The notes: generated by a model from the sequence alone, not told the origin. A DNA stretch of 64,000 bases from an uncultured Pirellulaceae bacterium (GCA_938083195.1 CALKCK010000009.1:62001-126000), one strand, 5' to 3'; numbered from the stretch's first letter, positions 1-9,820 are shown. Made by a program: numbers and translations.

Positions 1-1195
1 CCTCAGACTCGGGGATCACAACATAATAGGCATGGTGCTTTTTGAACGAAAATGCAATTCCCAAGGGAGTAGCCGTTCGCGGATCAAGGCCCGTTGTCTC
101 GGTATCAAAACAAAAACGCTTTTGATTCATAAGCGTTTCAATTAATTCAGCTCTTTCCTTTTTCGTCTTGATCGTGGTGTATTGGTGAGGAACATCAGCA
201 AGTGTTTTTTCTTCCACCGCCGGATCATCAAATAGCGTCGCCTGAATCTCCTTCTCACGCTTATCCCTAATCGCCGCCTGCCTCGCTGGCGCGGCAGAGA
301 ACGACTTGCCCAACATTCGTTTGCCAAGAGTATCAAACTCAAGTTCTCCAAAGAGCTCTTTCAGTTTTGCTTTATCAAAACCAGACCATTTCAAATCGTC
401 TAAAACAACATCATGAGGTACGTCCAGGCAAATCGTAACCAACTCTTTGGAGAGAATCGCCTGGTCTTTATTCTCCTCAATTCGCTCTTTCTGCTTACCT
501 TTTAACTGATCAGTATTCTCCAGTAGCGATTCCATCGAACCGAATTTGGCGATTAGCTTCTGAGCAGTTTTTGGCCCAATACCGGGTACGCCGGGGATGT
601 TATCGCTGGCATCTCCCATCAGTCCAAGAATATCAACGACTTGATCCACTCGTTCAATTTTCCATTTATCGAGGACTTCCTGCACCCCCAGCATCTCCGG
701 ACTTCCCCCCTGACGCCCCGGTTTAAACATAGTGACATGATCCGAAACCAGTTGCGTATAATCCTTATCCGGGGTCACCATAAATGTTTCAAATCCAGCC
801 GCCTCCGCCTCCACTGACAACGTTCCGATAATGTCATCCGCTTCGAATCCAGGCTTGCGAATCATTGTGATATTCATCGCCTCAAAGAGTCGGTCGACCC
901 AGGGAAACTGAATTGCAATATCTTCCGGCAAGGCGTCTCGTTGTGCTTTGTATTCGGGAAACGCTTCGTGACGAAACGTTGGTTCACGGGTATCAAAGGC
1001 GACCGCTAAATGAGTTGGCTCGTATTTAGAAATAATATCAAAAACTGTGTTGGCCACACCAAAAACAGCCGAAGTGCAAACTCCAGACGAGGTGAATCGA
1101 GGGGATCGAATCAGCGCAAAATGTGCTCGATAAATCAAAGCCATTGCGTCGAGAAGATAGAGTTTTTTCTCAGTTTTTTTTTCTGAATCGGCCAT
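1..1195 (-). CDS. polA: DNA polymerase I, N-terminal part (cut by window edge)
   Basis: The first ~398 residues of DNA polymerase I are present; the rest lies beyond base 1. The protein begins MADSEKKTEKKLYLLDAMAL, the usual opening of the 5'-3' exonuclease (FEN-like) domain, and contains the helix-hairpin-helix stretch VPGIGPKTAQKLI. Further on comes FDTETTGLD with D364 and E366, the first motif of the 3'-5' proofreading exonuclease. Some bacterial Pol I enzymes have lost these acidic residues, so proofreading is probably retained here. The ATG at 1195 is well placed. Known role: gap filling and RNA primer removal during replication and repair. The polymerase domain cannot be judged. Confidence 0.95.
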   Translation of the reverse strand, partial: MADSEKKTEKKLYLLDAMALIYRAHFALIRSPRFTSSGVCTSAVFGVANTVFDIISKYEPTHLAVAFDTREPTFRHEAFPEYKAQRDALPEDIAIQFPWVDRLFEAMNITMIRKPGFEADDIIGTLSVEAEAAGFETFMVTPDKDYTQLVSDHVTMFKPGRQGGSPEMLGVQEVLDKWKIERVDQVVDILGLMGDASDNIPGVPGIGPKTAQKLIAKFGSMESLLENTDQLKGKQKERIEENKDQAILSKELVTICLDVPHDVVLDDLKWSGFDKAKLKELFGELEFDTLGKRMLGKSFSAAPARQAAIRDKREKEIQATLFDDPAVEEKTLADVPHQYTTIKTKKERAELIETLMNQKRFCFDTETTGLDPRTATPLGIAFSFKKHHAYYVVIPESE

Positions 1196-1300
1196 ACGTG
1201 CTTCGCTCAGTAAAGATGAAAATAGAACTGACGACTTTCAATCGCTCGTTAGTTTAACAAATCCAAGACAGGGGAGGGCGAAAGTTCCAATCCAGCGAGA

Positions 1301-1702
1301 CTAATCAGGTTCGCGATGAAGAATTACATTGAATACTTTCTCACCAATAACAACGCCGTTCAATTCCATCGTCATTCGCCAAGGCCCCAACTTGTCTGCA
1401 ATCGGTTCCCAGATTGTATCTCCAAGGTAAAAATCCCAGTCGTTGGTCTTCACGAAAACGGACCCGTCAAAAGGTGCACGACGCAGGCCTTGCGAATCCA
1501 AGATCCCCGGATGATCGATACAGTAATCCAGCTCCCAATTTTTTGCCCCTTTAATATTCACAATAAACCCGAACTCAATCCCAAGATCAGCCGGTACTTC
1601 TGTTGTGAACTGTTCGATTTTGGGGAGGACTTTTGACTTCGAATCCCAATTCGAATAAATCCCAAAACTCCGGATTCGAATTTCGGGTTTCCGTTTTGCC
1701 AT
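1301..1702 (-). CDS. DUF3859-like small conserved protein
   Basis: A soluble protein of 133 residues with no signal peptide or membrane segment. It opens with IRIRSFGIYSNWD and has a conserved-looking core (CIDHPGILDSQG, NDWDFYLGDTIWEP, LGPWRMTMELNG, EKVFNV). I recognise this pattern as the DUF3859 family, which has no established function; the predicted strands suggest an all-beta fold. The ATG at 1702 is chosen over an in-frame TTG one codon upstream. It lies about 100 bases downstream of thrC on the same strand and upstream of polA. The family assignment is from memory and not verified. Confidence 0.65.
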   Translation of the reverse strand: MAKRKPEIRIRSFGIYSNWDSKSKVLPKIEQFTTEVPADLGIEFGFIVNIKGAKNWELDYCIDHPGILDSQGLRRAPFDGSVFVKTNDWDFYLGDTIWEPIADKLGPWRMTMELNGVVIGEKVFNVILHREPD

Positions 1703-1809
1703 CAATCAGGGTTTCACAAAAATAAATCAAGCAAGTGGTTTAGAGCAGCCAAACACTAAATTACGCAGCGCGGGTAACAAGGCGTCAACCAACTACCTGA
1801 TACAGCCAA

Positions 1810-3054
1810 TCATTTCAACAAATAATCCTGCTCAAACGCATCCCAATCCGTAGCCTGAGATAAATCAATGGATGGCACATCGAGGGGGTCGCCTTTTCCA
1901 AAGTACTTCTGACCCGCGGCGGTGTTAAAAATAACCACCCGTTCGTCGCGTGCCACCTGTTTTTGCTCAATTAACTTTTCCAAGCCGCCAATACAGGTGG
2001 CCGCCTCCGGACAGATAATAATTCCTTCCGCCGACGAGACTTTTTTCTGCCATTCAATTAGTCGCGTCTCTTCAACGGAAATCGCAGCACCACCACTGGC
2101 CCGGACTGTATCAAGGACCATGAAGTCTCCCAAGGCAGCAGGCACGCGCATGCCTGAAGCGATCGTGTGGGCGTTCTCGTGCCGTTTGGCAAATCGCTCC
2201 CCCGCTTCAAACGCGGTAACCATCGGCTGGCAACCGTCTGATTGAATCGCATACATTCGTGGCATTGTCTCGCTGGTCAGAAAACCCATCTCACGGAGTT
2301 CTTCAAAAGCTTTCCACATTGCAATCAATGCGGTCCCGCCACCAGTTGGATATAGAATGACATCCGGCAGCTCCCAATTGAACTGCTCAGCCAGCTCCAA
2401 TCCCATCGTTTTCTTTCCCTCTAGCCGATAGGGTTCCTTCAGTGTGGAAATGTCAAACCAGAGTCCATGGTTGTGTCCTTCACGAATCCGCTTTCCCGAT
2501 TCATCAATCAATCCATTGGTAACAAACAACTTCGCACCACTAAAATAACACTCCGTCTGATTTACAATCGGCGTGTCATGAGGCATAAAGCAAACACACT
2601 GCATTCCAGCGCGAGCCGCATACATGCCCATCGCACCACCGGCGTTACCATTACTTGCCATCGCAATCCGGGTTTGTCCAAAGTGCTTGGCCATCGTCGT
2701 CGCTAACGACATCCCACGGCATTTAAAACTGCAGGTAGGCAATTGAGATTCATCTTTAATCCAAACGTGCTGCATTCCCATCTGCTTAGCAAAGGTGGGA
2801 CACTCAATCACCGGACTCATCGATTTGTTCAACGAGACTGGCTCAATTTCATCTCCAATTGGTAATAGTTCGCGATACCGCCACATGTCTCGCGGACGCT
2901 CTAAGAGTGCAGACTTTGTCATACTGCCCCGTACGCCCTCAAGGTCGTAACGAGACCAGAGGGGACGATTTTCATGCATCGTCTGCTCACAGTCAGCTGG
3001 TAACGAAACCGAGGGATCAATTGCACTTTCAAAGTGGGTTATAAATCGTGTCAT
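1810..3054 (-). CDS. thrC: Threonine synthase (PLP-dependent)
   Basis: A fold-type II PLP enzyme of 414 residues. Key elements are PTCSFKCRGM, whose lysine should form the PLP Schiff base, SNGNAGGAMGMYAARAGM for the phosphate-binding region, and YPTGGGTALIAMWKAF, typical of threonine synthases. It converts O-phosphohomoserine to threonine and phosphate. In many threonine synthases the residue after the PLP lysine is Asp (SFKDRG); here it is Cys, so a related beta-eliminating activity cannot be excluded. The ATG at 3054 is preferred over a TTG at 3072. No other threonine-pathway gene is adjacent. Confidence 0.85.
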   Translation of the reverse strand: MTRFITHFESAIDPSVSLPADCEQTMHENRPLWSRYDLEGVRGSMTKSALLERPRDMWRYRELLPIGDEIEPVSLNKSMSPVIECPTFAKQMGMQHVWIKDESQLPTCSFKCRGMSLATTMAKHFGQTRIAMASNGNAGGAMGMYAARAGMQCVCFMPHDTPIVNQTECYFSGAKLFVTNGLIDESGKRIREGHNHGLWFDISTLKEPYRLEGKKTMGLELAEQFNWELPDVILYPTGGGTALIAMWKAFEELREMGFLTSETMPRMYAIQSDGCQPMVTAFEAGERFAKRHENAHTIASGMRVPAALGDFMVLDTVRASGGAAISVEETRLIEWQKKVSSAEGIIICPEAATCIGGLEKLIEQKQVARDERVVIFNTAAGQKYFGKGDPLDVPSIDLSQATDWDAFEQDYLLK

Positions 3055-3234
3055 ATTCTTTAGTCTTAACAAAATTCAATGGGGACACAGAGAGTCGGGA
3101 TTCGTCGCTAAATTGTGAATCTAATTTGATAGATTACACCGCGGCACCAAGTCGATCTAACGGCGCCATTCTTGGCTTTTCAGTCAATCGAGTGTAAACT
3201 CCGTGTGTCCAGTAAGGAAAGTATTGTCGTAAAT

Positions 3235-3792
3235 ATGAGTGCTGAAGAAAACCCACCCAACGAAATGAATTCGACGCCCAATAACGAACCGATTGACAAC
3301 GAAGCACCGCGGGAGGAGGAGTTCTCTCCATCTTCAGAGGACGCTTCAGAATCGGACGAAGTTATTGTAATGGCGGAATTAGTGAATGAAACTTCGGTTC
3401 AAAGCGAAGTCGTCGTTGCTGAACTCGCTGCTCCCGACAACTACAACCTTAGTCCGACGCCCGCCCCCACAGGGTTTAAAACAGAAGACATGGTAGGTAG
3501 GGGAGTAGCGGTTGGAAGCGTTGTCCTCGGAATCTTATGCATCGTTGGGTCATTTTTTTCTCTTTATAGCAATGTCAACGGGATTCTCGGGATCCTGATG
3601 TGGAATTATGGGTTTCTCAAAACCAACGGCAAACCAACCTCTTACCTAGGTTTAGCACTGTGCTTGATCGGACTCTCCCTCTCAACATGGCTGGGGCGGA
3701 TTTTCTCAATCACGGTCTGCCTATTGCTTGCAATGTGGCTCACCTCTACCAGAGGCCAGCGTGGAACACCACCAGTCACCAATAACCGCTGA
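3235..3792 (+). CDS. Small membrane protein with acidic N-terminus
   Basis: Function not recognised. With the ATG at 3235 the protein has 185 residues. The first ~80 are acidic and Pro/Ser/Glu-rich, probably disordered, and start MSAEENPPNEMNSTPNNEP. The C-terminal half carries two or three hydrophobic segments (VAVGSVVLGILCIVGSFFSL, YLGLALCLIGLSLSTWL, FSITVCLLLAMWL). The topology recalls DUF4190-type small membrane proteins, but I cannot assign it. It is transcribed divergently from thrC and converges on the downstream glycosyltransferase. An in-frame TTG at 3172 would add 21 residues. Confidence 0.7.
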   Translation: MSAEENPPNEMNSTPNNEPIDNEAPREEEFSPSSEDASESDEVIVMAELVNETSVQSEVVVAELAAPDNYNLSPTPAPTGFKTEDMVGRGVAVGSVVLGILCIVGSFFSLYSNVNGILGILMWNYGFLKTNGKPTSYLGLALCLIGLSLSTWLGRIFSITVCLLLAMWLTSTRGQRGTPPVTNNR

Positions 3793-3865
3793 GGGACTGC
3801 GACCATCTACCCTAAGCGTCCGACTAAACCCATTGCCAATCCGCAGCTACACCGTGATTCCATCA

Positions 3866-5182
3866 TCACGCAAGAAATTTTTTAATAATCTCAGACGTTG
3901 ATGCAGCCATAACCGAGGCATTGCGATGCTGGTGAATAAATTGCTGACCAGTACAACTGAGGTCCAATCGCCGCTCATCATCAAGCAACAATTTGGATAG
4001 CGTTTGAGCCAGTTCGGTTTCGTTTCCTGGTTCAAAGAGCACTCCACCCCCGGAGGCCTCTAACAATTCTGGGAATGCCCCGTGCGCCGGCAAAACGACA
4101 GGGACACCTGCTGCCATCGCCTCAAGTGCATAAAGCCCCTTCGGCTCTTGAAATGCTGTTGGCACCGACAAAAGATCAATGTTGCGAAAAAATTCTAATT
4201 TCGCTTCACGATCAATTGCTCCTTCATATTGATAAGCGTCCTGTAATCCACAAGCATCGAGACGCCCCCACTGCTCATCCGCGTAGGCCTGGTTTTCTGG
4301 ACTTAGCCAACCCGCAATCCGCAGACTCGCGTCTTCGGTTCCCGGCATGGACTTCAGCTCAATGAAAGCCTCTACCAAATGATGCAAACCTTTTTCCGGA
4401 GCAATCCGAGCCATATAACCAATCGCTTGTGAAGGACGATCGTGCTGGTTTTCATCACGGTCTAAAAAAGAACTGTAATCAGCAACCTCCAAACCCAATG
4501 GAGTCACATGAACCTTAAGAGGGTCGAGCGAAAAATAATCACACATATACTCTTTAAAAAAATGACTCTGCACGATGAAGCCATCAACTTTGTTCGCAAT
4601 TTCTTTGACGCGATTAATGCATTGCATTCGGTAAGGCGGTTTCAAACTATCAAGAAAAACATCATCCCCTTGCAGTGTCACGAGAACGGGACAATCGACA
4701 ACTTGTTTAATTTCTTCAATACAGCCACCGATCAAGATATTGGAAAAGATAAGTACATCTGGGCGAGCCAGATTCATCCAACGACAGATCTTACGAACTT
4801 CCCTTCGTTGATTCCCGCGAGCACCCAGCAACATTGAGTAGGCCAAACTACCCAGCATCGCACCATCGGTTTCCATCGCCCGAGAAGTTACCTTGCGAAT
4901 CAACCACGGCGAATCCAAGAATCGATCAAAGACTCCTGGCAAATACCTCAAGAAAGGAATTTTCTGCTGAAGGTAAACATTGATTCCACCAAACAGAACT
5001 TTATCGACGCTAAAATCCGACTCATCCGTCCGAATGGGCGTATACGTTGGAACGAGCTGAATATTCCAACCCTCTGCCGACAGGGCTCGCGAGAGCGCAT
5101 TGTCATGCATACAACTTCCGCAGAACATTCCGCCGGCACCTGCCGTCAAGTAGATAATTTTTGTTTCGGAGTTACTGGACAT
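3866..5182 (-). CDS. Glycosyltransferase, GT4-like (GT-B fold)
   Basis: A retaining GT-B glycosyltransferase of about 438 residues. The N-terminal half has a Gly-rich loop (LTAGAGGMFCGSCMHDNALS) and a Rossmann-like region. The C-terminal half has YMARIAPEKGLHHLVEAF for nucleotide-sugar binding and EPKGLYALEAMAAGVPVV, which contains the E-X7-E motif. No signal peptide is visible, so it should act in the cytoplasm or at the inner membrane face on a sugar-nucleotide; the acceptor is unknown. The ATG at 5182 lies just after pheT; a TTG at 5209 would overlap the pheT stop by 8 bases, so co-transcription with pheST is likely. Confidence 0.85.
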   Translation of the reverse strand: MSSNSETKIIYLTAGAGGMFCGSCMHDNALSRALSAEGWNIQLVPTYTPIRTDESDFSVDKVLFGGINVYLQQKIPFLRYLPGVFDRFLDSPWLIRKVTSRAMETDGAMLGSLAYSMLLGARGNQRREVRKICRWMNLARPDVLIFSNILIGGCIEEIKQVVDCPVLVTLQGDDVFLDSLKPPYRMQCINRVKEIANKVDGFIVQSHFFKEYMCDYFSLDPLKVHVTPLGLEVADYSSFLDRDENQHDRPSQAIGYMARIAPEKGLHHLVEAFIELKSMPGTEDASLRIAGWLSPENQAYADEQWGRLDACGLQDAYQYEGAIDREAKLEFFRNIDLLSVPTAFQEPKGLYALEAMAAGVPVVLPAHGAFPELLEASGGGVLFEPGNETELAQTLSKLLLDDERRLDLSCTGQQFIHQHRNASVMAASTSEIIKKFLA

Positions 5183-5201
5183 TTGCCAATTGCCGTTGTG
5201 T

Positions 5202-7250
5202 TTATCCAACCAGAGTAGCTTGATGGGCGCTCGTACAATTCGAAATGATGCGACTGCACAATTCCTCAGCCTGCACTCCCGTTAGTGTCGCCTCCTTCGA
5301 TCGAAAAACAACCGAAAACAGAACACGTTTTTTACCGGGACCGTCCCTTGCCTCATCTCGAAAGGTCTCAAGATACTTGACCGATTCAAGCAATGGACCA
5401 CTTTCCGAACGGACGGTTGACTCAAGACTCGCCCAACGAACTTCGTCATCCATGATGAAATTAAAATCACGTGTCACAGGCGGAAACGGGCTTTGATTGG
5501 CGTGACAAGCGATCAACTGCGTCTCATGCTCGAGTACACCAAGATCGACCTCAACGACAACTGCATCAGCCCGCAAACCAAATTGCTTTTTAGCCGAATC
5601 TGAAATGCGCCCCATCCACCCGAGTCGCTGCTCTCCCAGCCAAAGCTCTCCCGACTGACTGGCATCTAACAAAACCTCACTGCATTCATTGACCTGAACG
5701 GTTGCCAATGGGTTTAACTCCTTGACGAGTGCCTCAACGACACCCTTCACTGCGAAAAAATCACGATGACTGACAAGTGCCAACTTCATCGGCTGATCGG
5801 GAATCTCCTGCTGGTTCGAAGGGAGATAAACCTTCGCGGTTTCAAACAAATTAACGTTTGCATTGGAGCGGTAGTCATTGATCCGACGCACCTCCAATAA
5901 ACTCGGAACTAAACTACGCCGCAATAAATTTACCGTACCGATATTGTGTGAATACTCTTCAAGCACTCCCAGCATCGGCTGACTGCTAATCAAAGGAGGT
6001 GAGTCACACCAAGGAGTAAATGCATCCGACCACGGCTGAGGAACGAGACTCGGTGTCACTGCTTCATCAAACCCGGCGGCCGTCAAAACACTGCGCACCC
6101 TGTCGATCACGCGATCAGCTTTAGGCCGATAAGAGGCCGACATTGGGACATTCACGTCATCGGGAATTTTCTCAAACCCGTAGATTCGGCCAACTTCTTC
6201 AACAAGATCTACGTCCCGTGTCAGATCCTTCCGCCAGCTCGGAGGAACTGCCGTCACAGACTGCTCGTCGGACGACTCAACTACCAAGCCAAGTTTTTCG
6301 AGCGTGGGTGCAATGAAATCAACCGGAATCTCGATCCCCAACAATCGCTCCAACTGGCGATAGCGGAGATTAATTGACTCACGGGGCGGCGGTGGCGAAC
6401 CCGCATCGATCACACCTTCCAGTAATTCACCGCCCGCGGATTCAAGGATTAAATCACACACCCGGCGGCTCGCCCAATCTAGGTTATCCGAGTCAACATT
6501 TCGCTCAAATCGAAATGACGAAGGACTATGCAATTTTAGTTTTCGAGCTGCGCTTCTAATCGTTAACGGATCAAAATAAGCAGCTTCGATTAACACATCG
6601 ACGGTGGTTTCCGAAACTTCCGAATCCGCCCCTCCCATCACTCCACCCAAGGCCACTGCATTTTCAGAATCGGAAATCACACACATCCCCGGCACGAGCT
6701 GATAAGTGCGATGGTCAATTGCTTCAAATGTCTCCGCTGCTTTAGCCTCGCGGACGATTATTTTCCCATCCTTGATTTTGGAAAAGTCAAACGCATGCAA
6801 CGGCTGCCCACATTCAAACATCACATAGTTCGTCGCATCCACCACATTGTTGACAATGCCAATCCCTAGCGACTTCAACCGTTCCTGCATCCACTGCGGA
6901 CTCGGGCCGATCTTAACTCCGCGAATCAATCTAGCCGTATACCGCTCGCAAGCGTTCTCTGATTCAATCGCCACGCTACAGAGTTGTGAAATAGAATCAG
7001 AACAAGTCGCCGGTTGGGGGTCGGGAATGTTCAGTGGGATTTCGTAAAGTGCGGCAACCTCCCGAGCAACACCAATGTGCCCGAGGCAATCAGCACGATT
7101 ACTTGTTACCTCCAGATCAATCGCTTGATCGTTATCAACACGCTCCGTACCCTCGTGATTCAACCCGGACATCGTCAAACGATCTACCAAGTCATCATGG
7201 GTCATCGCCAAGTCAACGTACTCTGTTAGCCAATTCCAGGAGACAATCAT
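5202..7250 (-). CDS. pheT: Phenylalanyl-tRNA synthetase beta subunit, short form
   Basis: The beta subunit of the (alpha-beta)2 PheRS, 682 residues from the ATG at 7250 (MIVSWNWLTEYVD). B3/B4 editing region, B5 (DNA-binding-like fold), B1/B6/B7 core and the C-terminal anticodon-binding ferredoxin-like domain (FPPVTRDFNF onward) are all recognisable. In the E. coli protein an OB-fold tRNA_bind domain of roughly 100 residues sits between ITMAGLEVDG and ISVTPNRADCLG. Here MSGLNHEGTERVDNDQAIDLEVTSNRADCLG passes through that point with only a short linker, so the OB domain is missing. The gene follows pheS by 76 bases and forms a pair with it. Confidence 0.95.
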   Translation of the reverse strand: MIVSWNWLTEYVDLAMTHDDLVDRLTMSGLNHEGTERVDNDQAIDLEVTSNRADCLGHIGVAREVAALYEIPLNIPDPQPATCSDSISQLCSVAIESENACERYTARLIRGVKIGPSPQWMQERLKSLGIGIVNNVVDATNYVMFECGQPLHAFDFSKIKDGKIIVREAKAAETFEAIDHRTYQLVPGMCVISDSENAVALGGVMGGADSEVSETTVDVLIEAAYFDPLTIRSAARKLKLHSPSSFRFERNVDSDNLDWASRRVCDLILESAGGELLEGVIDAGSPPPPRESINLRYRQLERLLGIEIPVDFIAPTLEKLGLVVESSDEQSVTAVPPSWRKDLTRDVDLVEEVGRIYGFEKIPDDVNVPMSASYRPKADRVIDRVRSVLTAAGFDEAVTPSLVPQPWSDAFTPWCDSPPLISSQPMLGVLEEYSHNIGTVNLLRRSLVPSLLEVRRINDYRSNANVNLFETAKVYLPSNQQEIPDQPMKLALVSHRDFFAVKGVVEALVKELNPLATVQVNECSEVLLDASQSGELWLGEQRLGWMGRISDSAKKQFGLRADAVVVEVDLGVLEHETQLIACHANQSPFPPVTRDFNFIMDDEVRWASLESTVRSESGPLLESVKYLETFRDEARDGPGKKRVLFSVVFRSKEATLTGVQAEELCSRIISNCTSAHQATLVG

Positions 7251-7326
7251 TTTTCTATCATCTAAATTGAGAGAATGAGAAACTGTAAAATCGCTGGCCG
7301 AACACAAGGTCACGGCCTAGGAAAAG

Positions 7327-8367
7327 TTAAAACTGATGAAGGAATCGCGTATCGTTAGTAAACAAATATCGAATGTCGGTGATCTGATGACGAATCATGC
7401 AAAGCCGCTCAATTCCCAGACCGAATGCAAACCCACTTACTTTTTCGGGATCATAACCAACCGCTCGAAGGACATTAGGATCGACGATTCCCGCGCCACC
7501 AAACTCAACCCATTTGCCGTCCCAATAATAATCAGCTTCAACACTTGGCTCGGTAAAAGGGAAAAACGAAGGGCGGATTCGAACTGGGACTTCATCACCT
7601 AGATAGTTCGAAGCAAACAGTTTCAACACCGTCTTCAAGTCGGCAAGACTCACGTTCTCATCCACCATCAGACCTTCGATCTGATGAAACATCGGATAGT
7701 GCGACCAATCTGCAGTATCGGGCCGATAAACACGCCCCAAAGAAACAATGCGAACTGGCGGTTGCGTGTTTTCCATGACACGAATCTGAACCGTACTGGT
7801 TTGACTTCGCAACAACAACGGGTTACCCGACAGTGCCGAATCATTTCCTGACGTCGCTTCTGCAACCGAAAGATAAAAATTATCGAGCGGGTCCCGGGCA
7901 GGATGGGCTCGTGGAATATTTAAGGCTTCGAAATTATGATAGTCGTCCTCAATCTCAGGCCCCTCTGCTGGAGTAAACCCAAGCCGACCCATTATGTCTT
8001 TCAACTCGTTGATAGTCTGAGTAATAGGATGCAGGCGTCCAACATGAAAAGCCTCACCCGGCAAAGTTGCGTCAAATTTTACATCACGTTCACCCTCACC
8101 ACTTGTCGACGATAGCCGACTCTGTGCAGATTCAAAGGCTTCTTGGATACTATTTTTGACCGAATTCAACTTCATTCCGGCGGTTTTTTTCTGATCGCCA
8201 GGAACCGCTCCCATATTTTTCTGGAGCGATTTCAAACGCCCCTTTTTCGCACCCAAAAACTCCACGCGTGCTAGGTCTAACTGATCAGAATCAGCGGCCT
8301 CCGAGAATGCTTTACTGGCCGCCTGAGCCAAGGCTTCGAGCTGTTCTATAAAGAGTTCGATGGACAT
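7327..8367 (-). CDS. pheS: Phenylalanyl-tRNA synthetase alpha subunit
   Basis: The catalytic alpha subunit, 346 residues, close to the usual bacterial length of 330-350. An N-terminal coiled-coil region (~1-100) that contacts tRNA-Phe is followed by a class II synthetase core. Motif 2 (HPMFHQIEG) and motif 3 ([16 protein letters not shown]) are visible, and [12 protein letters not shown] and [12 protein letters not shown] are typical PheS segments. With PheT it charges tRNA-Phe. The ATG at 8367 is clear. The rplT terminator lies upstream, so pheST probably has its own promoter within 8368-8578, which I could not define. Confidence 0.96.
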   Translation of the reverse strand: MSIELFIEQLEALAQAASKAFSEAADSDQLDLARVEFLGAKKGRLKSLQKNMGAVPGDQKKTAGMKLNSVKNSIQEAFESAQSRLSSTSGEGERDVKFDATLPGEAFHVGRLHPITQTINELKDIMGRLGFTPAEGPEIEDDYHNFEALNIPRAHPARDPLDNFYLSVAEATSGNDSALSGNPLLLRSQTSTVQIRVMENTQPPVRIVSLGRVYRPDTADWSHYPMFHQIEGLMVDENVSLADLKTVLKLFASNYLGDEVPVRIRPSFFPFTEPSVEADYYWDGKWVEFGGAGIVDPNVLRAVGYDPEKVSGFAFGLGIERLCMIRHQITDIRYLFTNDTRFLHQF

Positions 8368-8578
8368 TTCTGCAGCAGGCGGTTTGCCTGTTTAATAATT
8401 GAAAGGAATTGTAAAATAAAGTCTCATCACAGCCCGCTGGGTCGCCCAACAATAATTCAAAGATTGGCTTTCAAAAAGAAATTTGCTTTGATCGCTTTGC
8501 ACTGCTTGAATCACAAGACTCCAACACTGCCAACCTCTTAAAACAATTAGTGATGTCAGCTTCGTTATTCTCATAGAA

Positions 8579-8611
8579 AAAGGGAGACAACCGGCCAAAG
8601 TTGTCTCCCTT
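8579..8611 (-). terminator. Rho-independent terminator after rplT
   Basis: On the minus strand an 11-12 bp perfect stem (GGGAGACAAC and its complement) with an 8-base loop is followed directly by a run of T. It begins about 30 bases after the rplT stop, so it should separate rpmI-rplT from pheST. Confidence 0.9.
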
Positions 8612-8640
8612 ATTAATATATCAAGTTCCCGAATGCTGTC

Positions 8641-8997
8641 CTAAGCGGCCAGTGCTTCTTTGACAGATTCAACGATCACATCGAAACCAGCTGGATCGCG
8701 AATTGCGATCTCTGAAAGTGATTTACGATCGAGTTCGATTTCGGCTTTGTGCAAACCATGGATAAATTCACTGTAACGCAAGCCTCTTTGACGGCAGGCT
8801 GCGTTGATTCGTGTGATCCACAATCGACGATAGGTTCGCTTTTTGACGCGTCGATCACGGAATGAAAAAACACCCGCTCGAATCAACGTCTCTTTTACAG
8901 TCCGCAACATGTTGCGACGACCGCCACGATATCCTTTTGCTCTTTTGAAAAGCTTACGCTTTGCTTTGGTGCGAGCTGCACCCTTCGTTGTACGCAT
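8641..8997 (-). CDS. rplT: 50S ribosomal protein L20
   Basis: L20 of 118 residues, the family's usual length. It starts [20 protein letters not shown] and contains [17 protein letters not shown] and [20 protein letters not shown], conserved in L20. It binds 23S rRNA early in large-subunit assembly; in several bacteria it also represses its own operon. A longer frame from 9036 adds 13 residues that do not look like L20, so the ATG at 8997 is preferred. It follows rpmI by 141 bases. Confidence 0.97.
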   Translation of the reverse strand: MRTTKGAARTKAKRKLFKRAKGYRGGRRNMLRTVKETLIRAGVFSFRDRRVKKRTYRRLWITRINAACRQRGLRYSEFIHGLHKAEIELDRKSLSEIAIRDPAGFDVIVESVKEALAA

Positions 8998-9138
8998 CTG
9001 ATTTACCTTAAATTTTGCTAAATAGGCCTCAAACAATCGTTTGAAGTTGGTTGCCCATCAAAGCACGCAAAGAACTTGTCTCTGCTGTAGCCCTCGGATC
9101 CGACAGCGACAAAGCAGCCGCCTTTACCGAGGAACCAT

Positions 9139-9345
9139 TTAGTAGCTGTACTTACCGAGAGCCTTCACAACCGATTGAACCATGCATTCGTCGAGGATTG
9201 TTCCGCCTCGAAGATTGCGTGTGCGTTTAGCACTCATTCGAACATTTCGGTGGGATTTACCTGAAGCACGGTGCTTAACCTTACCGGACGCGGTTAAGCG
9301 AAAACGCTTTTTCGTGCCCTTGTGGGTTTTCATTTTGTTTGACAT
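9139..9345 (-). CDS. rpmI: 50S ribosomal protein L35
   Basis: L35 of 68 residues starting MSNKMKTHKGTKKRFRLTAS, matching the typical MPKMKTHKG opening, with the basic stretch KHRASGKSHRNVRMSAKRTR. It is a component of the 50S subunit. In many bacteria infC, rpmI and rplT are contiguous; here no infC lies upstream, and 514 bases without a gene precede rpmI. Confidence 0.96.
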   Translation of the reverse strand: MSNKMKTHKGTKKRFRLTASGKVKHRASGKSHRNVRMSAKRTRNLRGGTILDECMVQSVVKALGKYSY

Positions 9346-9386
9346 TGAATCGCCGTCGTTTTTCTAAAATCAAAATTGAATCGAGG

Positions 9387-9414
9387 ATTGTACGCGGAAA
9401 CGAGTCTTTATTAA
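9387..9414 (-). promoter_or_regulatory. Possible sigma-70-like promoter for rpmI-rplT
   Basis: On the minus strand a TACAAT (-10, plus-strand 9387-9392) is preceded 16 bases upstream by TTAATA (weak -35). It lies about 40 bases before the rpmI start. The -35 match is poor, so this is only a candidate. Confidence 0.3.
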
Positions 9415-9788
9415 AGGGCTTTTATCCCAATCTCACCAATTACTGGGGGACTTTGCCAATTCCATCAAAATACGTTGAGGAAATTGATACAGGGCCCTAT
9501 TCACCGTGAATAAACCCCAATTTCCTTCGGAAAACTCCTGATCTTGGACGCCAAAGGACCCGCCGATCGCAGCGAACCTTGCTTTTTTGCCGACCGCTTA
9601 CCAAGGACTCGTCCTAACCACGGTAAATACAGGAAAGATTCCCAAATCATTGACTATGCGTTCCATCGGCAAACCAGACTTGTGTTGGTGCATCTAACCG
9701 ACCCAAGTCGCCGAAAATGTCTCAATAAAAGCAGCATTTCAACTCAAATGTGAACAAACCTCTTCCAAGTCACCAACCTGAGGCTACG

Positions 9789-9820
9789 AAAAAGACCTGA
9801 AACCTTTCGGCATCAGGCCT
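9789..9820 (-). terminator. Rho-independent terminator after the SPOR-like gene
   Basis: On the minus strand an 8 bp stem (AGGCCTGA with TCAGGTCT, one G-U pair) and an 11-base loop are followed by TTTTT. It starts about 40 bases after the stop codon of the gene ending at 9860. Confidence 0.75.

Noticed and set aside
1316-1636. Plus-strand frame of 106 residues opposite the DUF3859-like gene
   Set aside because: It is antisense to a frame with a coherent protein pattern and shows none itself.
3853-3870. Inverted repeat CGTGAT/ATCACG at the end of the glycosyltransferase gene as a terminator
   Set aside because: Only 6 base pairs, overlaps the stop codon and has no T-run on either strand.
7566-7582. 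GGATTCGAACTGGG resembles the T-arm of a tRNA
   Set aside because: It lies inside the pheS coding sequence and no acceptor or anticodon stem fits around it.
8392-8598. A 68-residue minus-strand frame between rplT and pheS with a few Phe codons, like a pheST leader peptide
   Set aside because: It begins inside the rplT terminator, the Phe codons are scattered rather than clustered, and no attenuator hairpin with a T-run follows it.
9544-9753. Plus-strand frame of 69 residues in the rpmI upstream gap
   Set aside because: No recognisable motif, no ribosome site and a composition typical of a random frame.
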